From positions 231,553 to 295,552 of the forward strand of contig JAERTG010000023.1 in NCBI GenBank assembly GCA_016845065.1: a stretch of DNA of 64,000 bases, read 5' to 3'. How positions within the stretch are numbered: position 1 is the stretch's first letter; each line of letters opens with the position of its first letter. Shown here one piece after another: positions 11,801 to 17,551 of the stretch. Source of the DNA: Fidelibacterota bacterium. Its GTDB lineage: Bacteria; Fidelibacterota; UBA8477; JABMPR01. The notes below the pieces were generated by a model. The model saw only the letters and a list, made by a program, of their open reading frames with translations, was not told where the DNA came from and did no database searches. A program made the translations under genes and the position numbers.

Positions 11801-11849
11801 CAATTAAAGGTTCTACATAGAAAAGGATATTTACTTTTGGGGTACTCAT
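5895..11849 (-). CDS. Giant multidomain glycosyltransferase (KpsS/C-like, methyltransferase, GT2, GT4, GT2, TPR)
   Basis: The 1984-residue protein carries at least six domains. Residues 1-440 resemble capsule polysaccharide KpsS/KpsC-type transferases (LILLPLQFSDYISF, VTTHPEYN, VVTVSSSVGMQTLMW, LIVLGQSFHY). After a Ser/Asp-rich linker (about 510-540) comes a class I methyltransferase (585-780; LSIACGNGDKE, GVDVNPEM). A first GT2 domain spans 895-1140 (VSIVIPVFNNIDYTKDC, LLLNNDTEVE). A GT4-type domain spans 1162-1520 (FVGNFDHTPN, GAGMKGKIGEALSWGLP). A second GT2 domain spans 1545-1780 (VSIILLTYNALNYTKRC, LLLNNDVLVAEGW). TPR repeats fill 1800-1984. Each transferase domain keeps its nucleotide-sugar motifs. 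The N-terminal fold belongs to a group that uses CMP-Kdo, matching the CMP-ulosonate genes immediately upstream. It probably assembles a methylated oligosaccharide; the acceptor is unknown. Confidence 0.85.
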   Translation of the reverse strand: MSTPKVNILFYVEPLIERGNPYWKEGWLNSFSLDMIQALRNSAFADQFRYGVMINEALDHKYNAIEDVEKFVLTQQDLMDSFENKNSLEVSLAWYHETYTSDQMAAYGKLLQDRLSNFVPDIVITYSPAPFFNETFKDVLVLHREYSLFSRSPFPESWFLDPQGVLAHSYLDKYWLEIRKSYQLDEIQKLRVTTFKTQIQSLLGEENPFSDLFDDFKKQFDHLILLPLQFSDYISFDGVSDFKSQYDYLIYVLDRVPKNIGVVVTTHPEYNLLSSSTIAFLELQYEHFIHHEAFEDYYGASQFLLSSVDGVVTVSSSVGMQTLMWDKKLIVLGQSFHYMADATSLDSIEEVLSAHPAEKDDLLHWMITHYSITRRYFYNGAWLGRFLQDSLEMTRNNGIDSTFFKVLDDEDSIFNSLLDDLDQNIPYPAKVPSYDRLTEKYSDLVVCNSNIFKLISKAGNEFLEKGDVESATELFQILSSSQSNYDHSTGNKTDNDELIKFVKAYENVTKEIDEASPSPSSDSTLPSDSDHELQGSEEYQKKLSTEISIYEHNTNVHDLPEIHHIYANHFLVPNLEKLTSCGDWSDWWIHDIDDLMEQLDRPVRMLSIACGNGDKEIELFQKIKYPEKLTLIGVDVNPEMVARAKLSAKEKGLRNVQFLTQDLNYPDLPDQLDIVVANHSLHHIVELERLFKEINNKSTDEMIFLINDMIGRNGHVMWDNTEKVVAEIWSRLDDRFKINAYSHKLDEIPYNFDCSEHGFEGIRAEDILQLLDEYFDIEMFFPFSTLMNRFIDRVYGNNFNPSDGIDLSIINQIIELDIKMLEKKNLAATQAFMRVKKLNKVSKLLYLFQTPTEVLVAREYPLSKREYRNEIDKFMPVTSHASDGLNANELKQFKKVSIVIPVFNNIDYTKDCIDALFKNTRYPNYEIVIVDNASTDGTGDYLAGLPGDHITIVSSKSNLGFVDGCNAGADACKGDFILLLNNDTEVEANWLKPLVEFMGEHEDCGAIGSKLVYPDKSLQEAGGIIFSDGNGWNYGRGENPNDPRFNYVREVDYCSGASLMIRSEDWEAIGGLDQRYAPAYYEDTDLCFSIRKLGKKVYYHPHSVVVHYEGKTAGTDMATGYKRYQPINRQKFLKKWEHELKAQTTNHPSSVTRASDRGSTKMNIMVIDPFLPFYDRASGSLRLFQILKILKQLGYHVTFISRTSTHHQIYKPILESLGILTVAGDIAALRSMGYEIDQSKDNLNYELLFAERSYQYVILDFWNLAEYYLPIVRKYSPRSKIIVDSIDIHFLREIREAELEKNQAKLKEARRKKKREIALYKLADRLWNVTLDDEAAISKYVSQTPMDIVPNIHNMIEASKSYKETSDFLFVGNFDHTPNIDAIVYLCEQIMPMVLKSLPDVKLYIVGNNPPKEILKYRTESVIITGYVEDLEPYLLDSRVSVSPLRYGAGMKGKIGEALSWGLPVVTTTIGAEGMNLEDETHALIADDVDTFAEAMIKLYNDENLWNHLSSSGKKYVEDRWSPKHAKQVIKEIFESSEFDKKPLVSIILLTYNALNYTKRCLDSILAHTSYPFELILVDNASTDGTPKYLTELVKNNSNFTLIENAENKGFAAGNNQGVAAANGKYVLLLNNDVLVAEGWLENLVAGLELDERIGMVGPITNHISGRQMLTDVPYKNDQDFFKFAAKVAAKNLNRITPRRRIAGFAVLMEKTLYQDVGGLDESFGIGNYEDDDLCLKVSREGYAIMVHEGVFIHHYGSQTFIANKMDYTAALESKGKVFRQKWPNVDYDELIELKSPLNDLHPKMLQTGMAGLETGDYEVAYDTLKQLIDENPLHEDAFIGLIMAARITERIEEAIIFTRRLLRLSPDNAVAYNLSGLIASDTGNYEAAQKFFRIATEKDANLLDARRNYAEVLIIDNKFQEGVKAYLDIISDHPDDIIALLRMAELNIEADHTSDAVNYAKLVLEVDPTQAHALSILENMATE

Positions 11850-11867
11850 ATTGACTCTCCTGAGGGA

Positions 11868-12494
11868 TCAGAATGCTTTCACAGATGTAAGAATTTCCGG
11901 TATCGATACCTGCTGGTCAATAAGAGAGATAATCCTCTCTTCCTCTTTTACCACCATCTCGATTTCCATTTGCACTGCATCGATAATCGCAGTAGGTATG
12001 ATGACTAAAGCATCACTATCAGCGAAGAGTAAATCTCCGCTTGAGAGTGGATGTCCACCAATCATGATACTGCCATCAGTAGATTCCACCCGCCCTCGAC
12101 CTTTGATATCGACGGGTGAATATCCTCTTGCCAGAATGTTAAGCGGGCATCGGTCATGCGTATACACTGTATCTCGGGTAAGACCATCGATGACTACACC
12201 ACCAATTCCTTGGCGAAGGGAAAGGCGGGTCATCATTTCACCAAAATACGCAAAATCTGGGCTTCCCTCTACAACTAGAATTTCACCTTCCTTTACATCC
12301 CCTACGAACGTCAACCCAACATCTATTCGCTCATCATCGGTATCCATGCTGACCAATTGGAGGGTACGCGCATAGCCCATCATCCGGAAAGGTTTATTGT
12401 TCGCAAACCAGCCTGTGATTACCTGATTCCGATAGCCCATACTATCCAAAATGTCTGAATACATACCGGAGCACAATTTCTCAATACTTATCAT
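11868..12494 (-). CDS. RraA-family aldolase-like protein
   Basis: The 208-residue protein belongs to the RraA / 4-hydroxy-4-methyl-2-oxoglutarate aldolase fold. Family motifs are visible: FGEMMTRLSLRQGIGGVVI followed by DGLTRD (residues 103-108, with the conserved Arg and Asp), and SGDLLFADSDALVIIP near 152-167. Aldolase members of the family cleave or form C-C bonds of pyruvate-derived 2-keto acids using a divalent metal; others bind RNase E. Its ATG overlaps the stop of the CMP-sugar synthetase/phosphatase gene by 4 bases. In this operon an enzyme acting on a 3-deoxy-2-keto acid is more plausible than an RNase regulator. That is inference; regulation or proofreading of the ulosonate pool is equally possible. 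Confidence 0.8.
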   Translation of the reverse strand: MISIEKLCSGMYSDILDSMGYRNQVITGWFANNKPFRMMGYARTLQLVSMDTDDERIDVGLTFVGDVKEGEILVVEGSPDFAYFGEMMTRLSLRQGIGGVVIDGLTRDTVYTHDRCPLNILARGYSPVDIKGRGRVESTDGSIMIGGHPLSSGDLLFADSDALVIIPTAIIDAVQMEIEMVVKEEERIISLIDQQVSIPEILTSVKAF

Positions 12495-13669
12495 TCCACA
12501 ACCTCCACCTGAATTAGATCATGCAAATCTCGTAAACATCCTTCACCTCCAGATTTACTCAACACGATGTCTGAGACAGCAGTCACACTAGGATGCGCAT
12601 CTAATGGAACGACTTTCAGATCACACAGCTGCATAGCTTCCAGATCATTCACATCATCTCCCAAATAAATCGTTCTACTTAGATCAAGTTGATATTTTTC
12701 CACCAAATGAAGAAGCCTATCAACTTTTGGCCCAGTCCCAACATCGATATGGTCGAAGCCTATATGATTTCCTCGGTTACTAATTAGTTGTTCATTGATA
12801 CCTGAACTTAACATGACTAAAGTCATACCCATTTGCTTCAACAGCTTTGAAGCGATTCCATCTCGGGTATTAAAGTTTTTTAGCTCATCTCCGGATTCTG
12901 AATAAATCATCTTTCCATCGGTGAGGACACCATCAACATCACAGATCACTACGTTTGCATTGGATAAACGTTTTTGGATGTCTGCATGGAGGAGCTGTCG
13001 AGATTTATATGGACTTGTTACCTCCAACCCTCTTTCGATATAATTAGCTAGTCGCAGATCAGCTTCATAGTCAATATCGATTTGCTCAATCTTTGGAATT
13101 TCTATGAAAGTGTAATTATTCCCAATACGACGCTGACAATCAGCATGAGCTTCAGCTGTGATCATATAGAGCCCCATGGTCTCAAAAATGGTCTGATCCA
13201 GATTGAATGAATTTGGAATAAGAGCTATATCATAAGATGGCTTGCCCTCCTCCGACCATAGGTAGAAGTACTCCTTACCGACACAAACAATTGAATCATA
13301 ACCATCGTCTAGAATCAGTCTAAGCCCTTGCTCAAGTGTTTCTTTTGAGCAAAATGCCATGGGTGGAAGATGTTGGATATATAAATCATTCTCGGGATAA
13401 TTTGAAACTTCCCAGGCAAAGAATCCATTTCCGTCAGTGGCATTTGTAGCTAAATCATCTGGGCGTAGAAGGGTTTCAAAACCATGATCTTTTGCGATAC
13501 CAAGAATATCATGATCATCTGAATCGACAACAATACTGGTTTTTGGTAGGATTTGATGGAGGTTGTAACATGCGCGCAGGAAAAGGGGTAATCCACCGAC
13601 TTTTCTCATGTTTTTTCTATGCAACCGACCGCTTCCACCTCTAGCAGGAACGAATGCGATCATCTTCAT
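12491..13669 (-). CDS. CMP-ulosonate synthetase fused to KdsC-like phosphatase
   Basis: This 392-residue bifunctional enzyme joins two domains. Residues 1-230 are a CMP-sugar synthetase (NeuA/KdsB superfamily) with the CTP-binding loop FVPARGGSGRLHRKNM, a modified QHLPPMAF segment where NeuA proteins usually have QPTSP, and IDIDYEADLRLA near the end. Residues 236-392 are a HAD phosphatase of the KdsC type with DVDGVLTDG (244-252), the GPK lysine and GDDVNDLEAM (337-346). The same domain order is known in vertebrate CMAS and in Bacteroides CMP-KDN enzymes. The expected job is dephosphorylation of a ulosonate phosphate and activation of the free acid with CTP. ATG-stop overlaps on both sides show strong coupling to the synthase and the RraA-like gene. 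Confidence 0.9.
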   Translation of the reverse strand: MKMIAFVPARGGSGRLHRKNMRKVGGLPLFLRACYNLHQILPKTSIVVDSDDHDILGIAKDHGFETLLRPDDLATNATDGNGFFAWEVSNYPENDLYIQHLPPMAFCSKETLEQGLRLILDDGYDSIVCVGKEYFYLWSEEGKPSYDIALIPNSFNLDQTIFETMGLYMITAEAHADCQRRIGNNYTFIEIPKIEQIDIDYEADLRLANYIERGLEVTSPYKSRQLLHADIQKRLSNANVVICDVDGVLTDGKMIYSESGDELKNFNTRDGIASKLLKQMGMTLVMLSSGINEQLISNRGNHIGFDHIDVGTGPKVDRLLHLVEKYQLDLSRTIYLGDDVNDLEAMQLCDLKVVPLDAHPSVTAVSDIVLSKSGGEGCLRDLHDLIQVEVVE

Positions 13670-14484
13670 ACCAGCTCCCTGCCCACCACTTTCGCAATAT
13701 CTTTCATTTGAGAATAAAGAAGCTTGAACTCTTCATGCGAAAGGGCCTGATCTTTATCACATTGGGCGTACTGTCTATCAGGGTGGACTTCGATAATAAC
13801 ACCATCACAACCAAAAGCGATGGCTGCTTTGGCTAACTTGGGAACTCCAAAACTATAACCAATTGCATGTGAAGGATCTAGAACCATTGGTTGACGGGAT
13901 CTCTCCTGCATGACGGCAGCGCCACATAAATCGAGGGTAAAGCGGGAAGATGATTCGAAGGTGCGGATTCCTCTTTCACAAAACATGACATTTGCATTGC
14001 CCTGAAGTATGATATAATCAGCCATTTTCATCAATTCATCTACGGTGGCTCCAAAATGACGTTTCAAGAGAATTGGTTTTTTAGCGGCACCGGCTGCCTT
14101 TAACACCGAGTGGTTATACATGGCTTTAGCACCGATCTGGATAATATCAGTATATTTGGCAACTGTGTCAAAGTTGGCCATATCCGTCACTTCTGTGATC
14201 AGAGTTAGACCGTAACGATCTCTAGCCTCCGCCATCCAACTTAAACCTTCTTCTCCAGAGCCTTGGAAAGAATACGGATTTGTGCGCGGTTTAAATGCGC
14301 CCCCCCTCAGAATTTTCACACCAAGGTGAGACATAAATTCAGCCGACGCTAGAATTTGATCGCGGCTTTCAATCGCACAAGGACCAGCCATCACTACAGT
14401 TTCTTTTCCGGTGAGAGTGATCTCTGGATTAAGTTCTATTTCATGAAAATCGTTATCATATTTTTTAGCGCACTTTAAATCCAT
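13666..14484 (-). CDS. DAHP-synthase-family 3-deoxy-ulosonate-phosphate synthase
   Basis: The 272-residue protein is a single-domain type I-beta DAHP synthase homologue. It condenses phosphoenolpyruvate with an aldose phosphate. Family motifs are MAGPCAIES (metal Cys at 36), LRGGAFKPRTNPYSFQG, ERGIRTFE, DPSHAIG (metal His) and IEVHPD, then CDKDQA. It lacks the regulatory ferredoxin-like or chorismate-mutase domain of housekeeping enzymes. The acceptor-side segments differ from the usual IGARNMQNF and KRGMSAT types: they read IGAKAMYNH (117-125) and KRHFGATVDE (141-150). It is not a KdsA, because the KdsA-type KKANRTS region is absent. Together with its neighbours this suggests a dedicated ulosonate synthase rather than shikimate-pathway DAHP synthesis; the acceptor sugar (C4 or C5 phosphate) is unknown. 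Confidence 0.88.
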   Translation of the reverse strand: MDLKCAKKYDNDFHEIELNPEITLTGKETVVMAGPCAIESRDQILASAEFMSHLGVKILRGGAFKPRTNPYSFQGSGEEGLSWMAEARDRYGLTLITEVTDMANFDTVAKYTDIIQIGAKAMYNHSVLKAAGAAKKPILLKRHFGATVDELMKMADYIILQGNANVMFCERGIRTFESSSRFTLDLCGAAVMQERSRQPMVLDPSHAIGYSFGVPKLAKAAIAFGCDGVIIEVHPDRQYAQCDKDQALSHEEFKLLYSQMKDIAKVVGRELV

Positions 14485-14498
14485 TTTGTGATCCCTCT

Positions 14499-15503
14499 CT
14501 AGATTCCTCGGTTGAAATCTATGGCACCAATCAATTGATTAGATTCCCTTATCACGGGAATGACATTGATACCCTTATTCAGTTCAAATAATCCCTTCAT
14601 TATGTGAGATAGTTTATCGTCCCAGGTCACGTTATAAGGGTTTGCATTCATAATATCCCGAGATCTTTTACTGAAAATATCCTGCTGGTACTGTATCAAA
14701 GCTTTGCGAATATCGCCATCTGAAATGATACCCAATAAATTATCACTGGAGTCTGTGATAAAAACCACTCCCAATCTATATTTACTAATTGTCTCAATTA
14801 TATCAATAATATGGGCATTTTCATCCGCGATTGGCAGGTGACTTAATGGTTGCATGATCTGTTTGGCATTTAGCCCATTTCCATTCTCATAATGAAGGTT
14901 AAAGACATTCTCAAAAATCTTATTCCCACCTGCTAGGTAGGAACCACTAATTATGATTTTGACACCGAGTTGTTTCATGATCCCAGCATTAATATTCTTG
15001 ATACCACCATCGACATGGATGGGACAATCAGGCCATAATTTTGATATTGTTTCAATGCGATCAATATTTCTATCATCAAATTTTGCGCCTGAGATTCCAG
15101 GTTTGGAACACATAATTAATACATAGTTGGTGACATTAATATAGCTTTCCAATACATCCAGAGGCGTATCCATGGTGATAGCTAAGCCCCACTTCCCATG
15201 GAAGCTTTCTAGAAGTGATAGATTATCCTTATTATCTAGATTTTCATACTGCACTGAGAGGTATTTAACTTTTGCCTTATTAAGGTAATAGATATCCGTT
15301 TCAGTAAAGTCAGCAACAACAAGATGAACATCAAGGGGCATGTCTACCTGTTTGTTAAAGTTTTCCAGTTCAATGATAGGAATGGGAGCCTCGACACCAT
15401 CCAGGTAGTCAATATGCAGCATATCAACTTTAGAGTATTTGAGCTTCATCGCATATTCATGATAATCTTCGTGAACCGAGAATAACGAGGCGGATATTTT
15501 CAT
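14499..15503 (-). CDS. Ribulose-phosphate-3-epimerase-like enzyme fused to KdsD-type CBS pair
   Basis: The 334-residue protein has an RPE-type TIM barrel (1-210) with the metal and catalytic residues kept: ISASLF, LHIDYLDG (His30, Asp32), LDVHLVV (His60), LIMCSKPGISGAKF and HVDGGI (Asp165). The C-terminal 120 residues are two CBS domains with LGIISDGDIRKAL and the start of the second at SRDIMNANP. These closely resemble the CBS pair of arabinose-5-phosphate isomerase KdsD, where an SIS domain sits in front. I start at the ATG at 15503, preceded by GGAAG; a GTG five codons upstream gives a longer form. It heads the operon and should supply or regulate the sugar phosphate for the next enzyme. 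The fusion is unusual. Confidence 0.88.
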   Translation of the reverse strand: MKISASLFSVHEDYHEYAMKLKYSKVDMLHIDYLDGVEAPIPIIELENFNKQVDMPLDVHLVVADFTETDIYYLNKAKVKYLSVQYENLDNKDNLSLLESFHGKWGLAITMDTPLDVLESYINVTNYVLIMCSKPGISGAKFDDRNIDRIETISKLWPDCPIHVDGGIKNINAGIMKQLGVKIIISGSYLAGGNKIFENVFNLHYENGNGLNAKQIMQPLSHLPIADENAHIIDIIETISKYRLGVVFITDSSDNLLGIISDGDIRKALIQYQQDIFSKRSRDIMNANPYNVTWDDKLSHIMKGLFELNKGINVIPVIRESNQLIGAIDFNRGI

Positions 15504-15525
15504 CAATTTATCTTCCACTATTTCT

Positions 15526-15535
15526 ATTGTACAAT
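15526..15535. promoter_or_regulatory. Palindrome ATTGTACAAT upstream of the ulosonate operon
   Basis: A perfect 10-bp palindrome lies 22 bases upstream of the chosen start of the epimerase-CBS gene, in the 133-bp gap after the MinD-like gene. Read on the minus strand it contains TACAAT, a possible -10 box, although no good -35 hexamer stands at the right distance. It could be an operator or part of a housekeeping promoter. Confidence 0.3.
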
Positions 15536-15605
15536 GATCGTGATAGACTGGTATCCGTCACCACTTATTCTCATTGTATGATTCTGGACAAGCCCAGCAC
15601 TGGGG

Positions 15606-15642
15606 AAAAGCAAATCAGACAAGTGATCATCCCTAATCACTT
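15606..15642 (-). terminator. Weak hairpin at the end of the MinD-like gene
   Basis: On the minus strand AAGTGAT, which includes the TGA stop, pairs with ATCACTT around an 8-nt loop (stem ends 15642 and 15621). It is followed by GTCTGATTTGCTTTT. A second short hairpin, CCCAG-TG-CTGGG, follows. Together they may separate flagellar from glycan transcription, but the T-run is broken and read-through is likely. Confidence 0.3.
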
Positions 15643-16803
15643 CAATCCCAACATTTTCACAAATCGTTGTAGCCCGCTGCCCCGTTGTTGTTGCACGGGT
15701 GCTTCAACCAGACTTGACCCAAGATAATTGACTGCCAATTGCCTGTAGTCGATGGCCAAATTTGATTTCGGATGTTTTAGACCAATGATCTCACGTTTTG
15801 AATAGGTATCAACCAATCGGTCCCGATCAGATATGACAGAACCCAAATACTCGGGAAATATTTTGAATATGGAATTCTCATTTATATGGTTATCGATTGT
15901 TCGCTTCAGGGAATGATACAAATTCTTTCCCTGACGCATATTCTGAACTTGATTCAAGATGAACCAAGGTGAGTAGACATATTCACCAAGTTCTCTATCT
16001 GAGGATTCAATTTTGCTGTTTATCTCAACAAATCGTCCATAGGTAGCCTTGGCAGCTGCATAACCAGAAATGATATCATTAGGAGTGGTGACAATAATGG
16101 AATCATCGGCCATTAATGCAAAATCGATGACATGACGCGTAATTCCAGCACCTAGATCAAAAAGAATCAGATCATATTTGGTTGATATGGCCTGAATATG
16201 TCGAAAAAAGCGCTGTTTTTGAGCCCAGGTCATATTAGCTAACTTGAATTCACCACATTCACCAGGAATGAAATCAAATCCAAAGGCTGTTTTCACAACC
16301 AGCTCATCCAACTCTACCTCTTTATTGAAGAAGTTATACAAAGTCAGTTCAGGAAATATCTTTAGCTTGTTAGAGACATCTGCATTACCCAGATCCAAAT
16401 CAAAAAGTAGAGTTTTGAGACCCATACGGGCAAATTGATGTGCCAATTCAATAGAAATTGTTGTCTTCCCCACACCGCCCTTATTGGAGATCACGGATAG
16501 AATGTTACCGCGGGGTGCAACTTGATTCTGCTTTTCAGAAATCAGCATGCGATGATAAATCCCCTGCTTGATTAGCTTGAGTTCATGCTGAAGCAGTTCT
16601 GGTTGAATAGAATAGAAGGATGTTTCGTAGCCAGTTGCGAGCTGACCAACATTGCGAATAAATTTGTGGTGCTGTTGCGCCCCTGGAGCATGAGCAGTAA
16701 TCAGTTTATCATTTTCAACCGCTATTGGTAAAAATTCATGGTGCTTTAAATGAATTGGGTTGAATTTTTTTACCAGTCCACTATCTATAATCAATTCGCG
16801 CAT
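15637..16803 (-). CDS. MinD/FlhG-like ATPase with GspE-N-like N-terminal domain
   Basis: The protein of about 388 residues has a MinD/ParA-type ATPase domain from about residue 100, with deviant Walker A ISNKGGVGKTTISIE, switch LFDLDLGNADVSNKL and ILFDLGAGI. The first 90 residues (ELIIDSGLVKKFNPIHL, FLPIAVENDKLITAHAPG) resemble the N-terminal domain of type II secretion/pilus ATPases (GspE-N/MshEN family). The full MshEN c-di-GMP motif is not visible. I start at the ATG at 16803, which follows an AGGAGGG box; a TTG at 16824 would overlap csrA. A canonical FlhG lies elsewhere in the cluster (29752-30648), so this is a second, distinct paralogue. It may position a surface structure or regulate flagellar number; the substrate is unknown. 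Confidence 0.85.
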   Translation of the reverse strand: MRELIIDSGLVKKFNPIHLKHHEFLPIAVENDKLITAHAPGAQQHHKFIRNVGQLATGYETSFYSIQPELLQHELKLIKQGIYHRMLISEKQNQVAPRGNILSVISNKGGVGKTTISIELAHQFARMGLKTLLFDLDLGNADVSNKLKIFPELTLYNFFNKEVELDELVVKTAFGFDFIPGECGEFKLANMTWAQKQRFFRHIQAISTKYDLILFDLGAGITRHVIDFALMADDSIIVTTPNDIISGYAAAKATYGRFVEINSKIESSDRELGEYVYSPWFILNQVQNMRQGKNLYHSLKRTIDNHINENSIFKIFPEYLGSVISDRDRLVDTYSKREIIGLKHPKSNLAIDYRQLAVNYLGSSLVEAPVQQQRGSGLQRFVKMLGLK

Positions 16804-16807
16804 TGGG

Positions 16808-17062
16808 TCAACGTCCCTCCTCAATTGCTGGGGTGTTAACTTTTTTCAATCCCAGCAGGATATTCCCTATCTCAGCTGTACTTGCATTTGCAGCTATATT
16901 CTGTTCCTGAATCTTTTCATATATTTCATTACGATAGACTGCAACACTCTTGGGTGCATCAATCCCTATTTTTAATTGCGCTGTGGAACCTTCCAGAATG
17001 GAGATAATTATATTATTTCCAATTCGAATACTTTCTCCAGATTTTCTCGTCAGTATCAGCAT
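16808..17062 (-). CDS. csrA: Carbon storage / translational regulator CsrA
   Basis: The 84-residue protein begins [15 protein letters not shown] and contains [11 protein letters not shown]-type residues ([21 protein letters not shown]), the RNA-binding surface of CsrA. CsrA represses translation by binding GGA motifs in leaders; in many flagellated bacteria its target is flagellin mRNA. FliW, the protein antagonist of CsrA, is encoded directly upstream with a 24-bp gap, the usual partner arrangement. The C-terminal tail of about 25 residues is longer than in E. coli CsrA (61 residues). Such extensions are typical of FliW-regulated CsrA and are the region FliW contacts. Confidence 0.97.
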   Translation of the reverse strand: MLILTRKSGESIRIGNNIIISILEGSTAQLKIGIDAPKSVAVYRNEIYEKIQEQNIAANASTAEIGNILLGLKKVNTPAIEEGR

Positions 17063-17086
17063 CCTGTCCCCGGTTCTTTATTCAAA

Positions 17087-17551
17087 TTATGATAATTCAT
17101 GCTTTAGTGGATATTCCATTGATAAATGTGGATCATCAATAACCACCTGGTTTCCCATACCTGATTTTGGATTAAATACAAGCGGTGCTTTTACATTCGC
17201 CGTTATTTCCTGGGTCCTCGGATCGGCCTTAAGAATTATATATTGATCAGCTTCCGTGATTTTCTGTATGCCCAGGATATCAAGCTCTCTTTCTGGAACG
17301 ATGACATCTTTGCAGATGGCTAACAATTTTGCATTTATTGCCAACATTGAGATTTCTGGTTGATCCGCTGATTTGAGAACACAAAATGGAGCATAATCTT
17401 GAATATCAGCGATAATAAATGTATGCAAATGCTCGAATCCAGGTAAACCTTGAATCAGACTAACGTGTTTGCTGGTTTGAAGTGGCAAGTCTTCGAAGGT
17501 TTTGTTCATAGGACCACTTTCAGTTGACGTATTTTCTGTAATAAGACTCAT
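17087..17551 (-). CDS. fliW: Flagellar assembly factor FliW
   Basis: The 154-residue protein contains the FliW family core: LIQGLPGFEHLHTFIIAD, PFCVLKSAD and a late APLVFNPKSGMGNQVV segment. FliW binds CsrA and flagellin. When flagellin is exported, FliW is free to sequester CsrA, which couples translation to assembly. Its start overlaps the flgL stop by 4 bases (ATGA) and csrA follows. An N-terminal extension of about 15 residues before the core could mean that the internal ATG (MNKTFEDLPL) is also used. The flagellin gene itself is not in this window. Confidence 0.95.
   Translation of the reverse strand: MSLITENTSTESGPMNKTFEDLPLQTSKHVSLIQGLPGFEHLHTFIIADIQDYAPFCVLKSADQPEISMLAINAKLLAICKDVIVPERELDILGIQKITEADQYIILKADPRTQEITANVKAPLVFNPKSGMGNQVVIDDPHLSMEYPLKHELS

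Noticed and set aside
13666-14484. Calling the synthase KdsA or NeuB
   Set aside because: It has type I-beta DAHP synthase motifs (LRGGAFKPRTNPYSFQG, IEVHPD) and not the KdsA or NeuB signatures.
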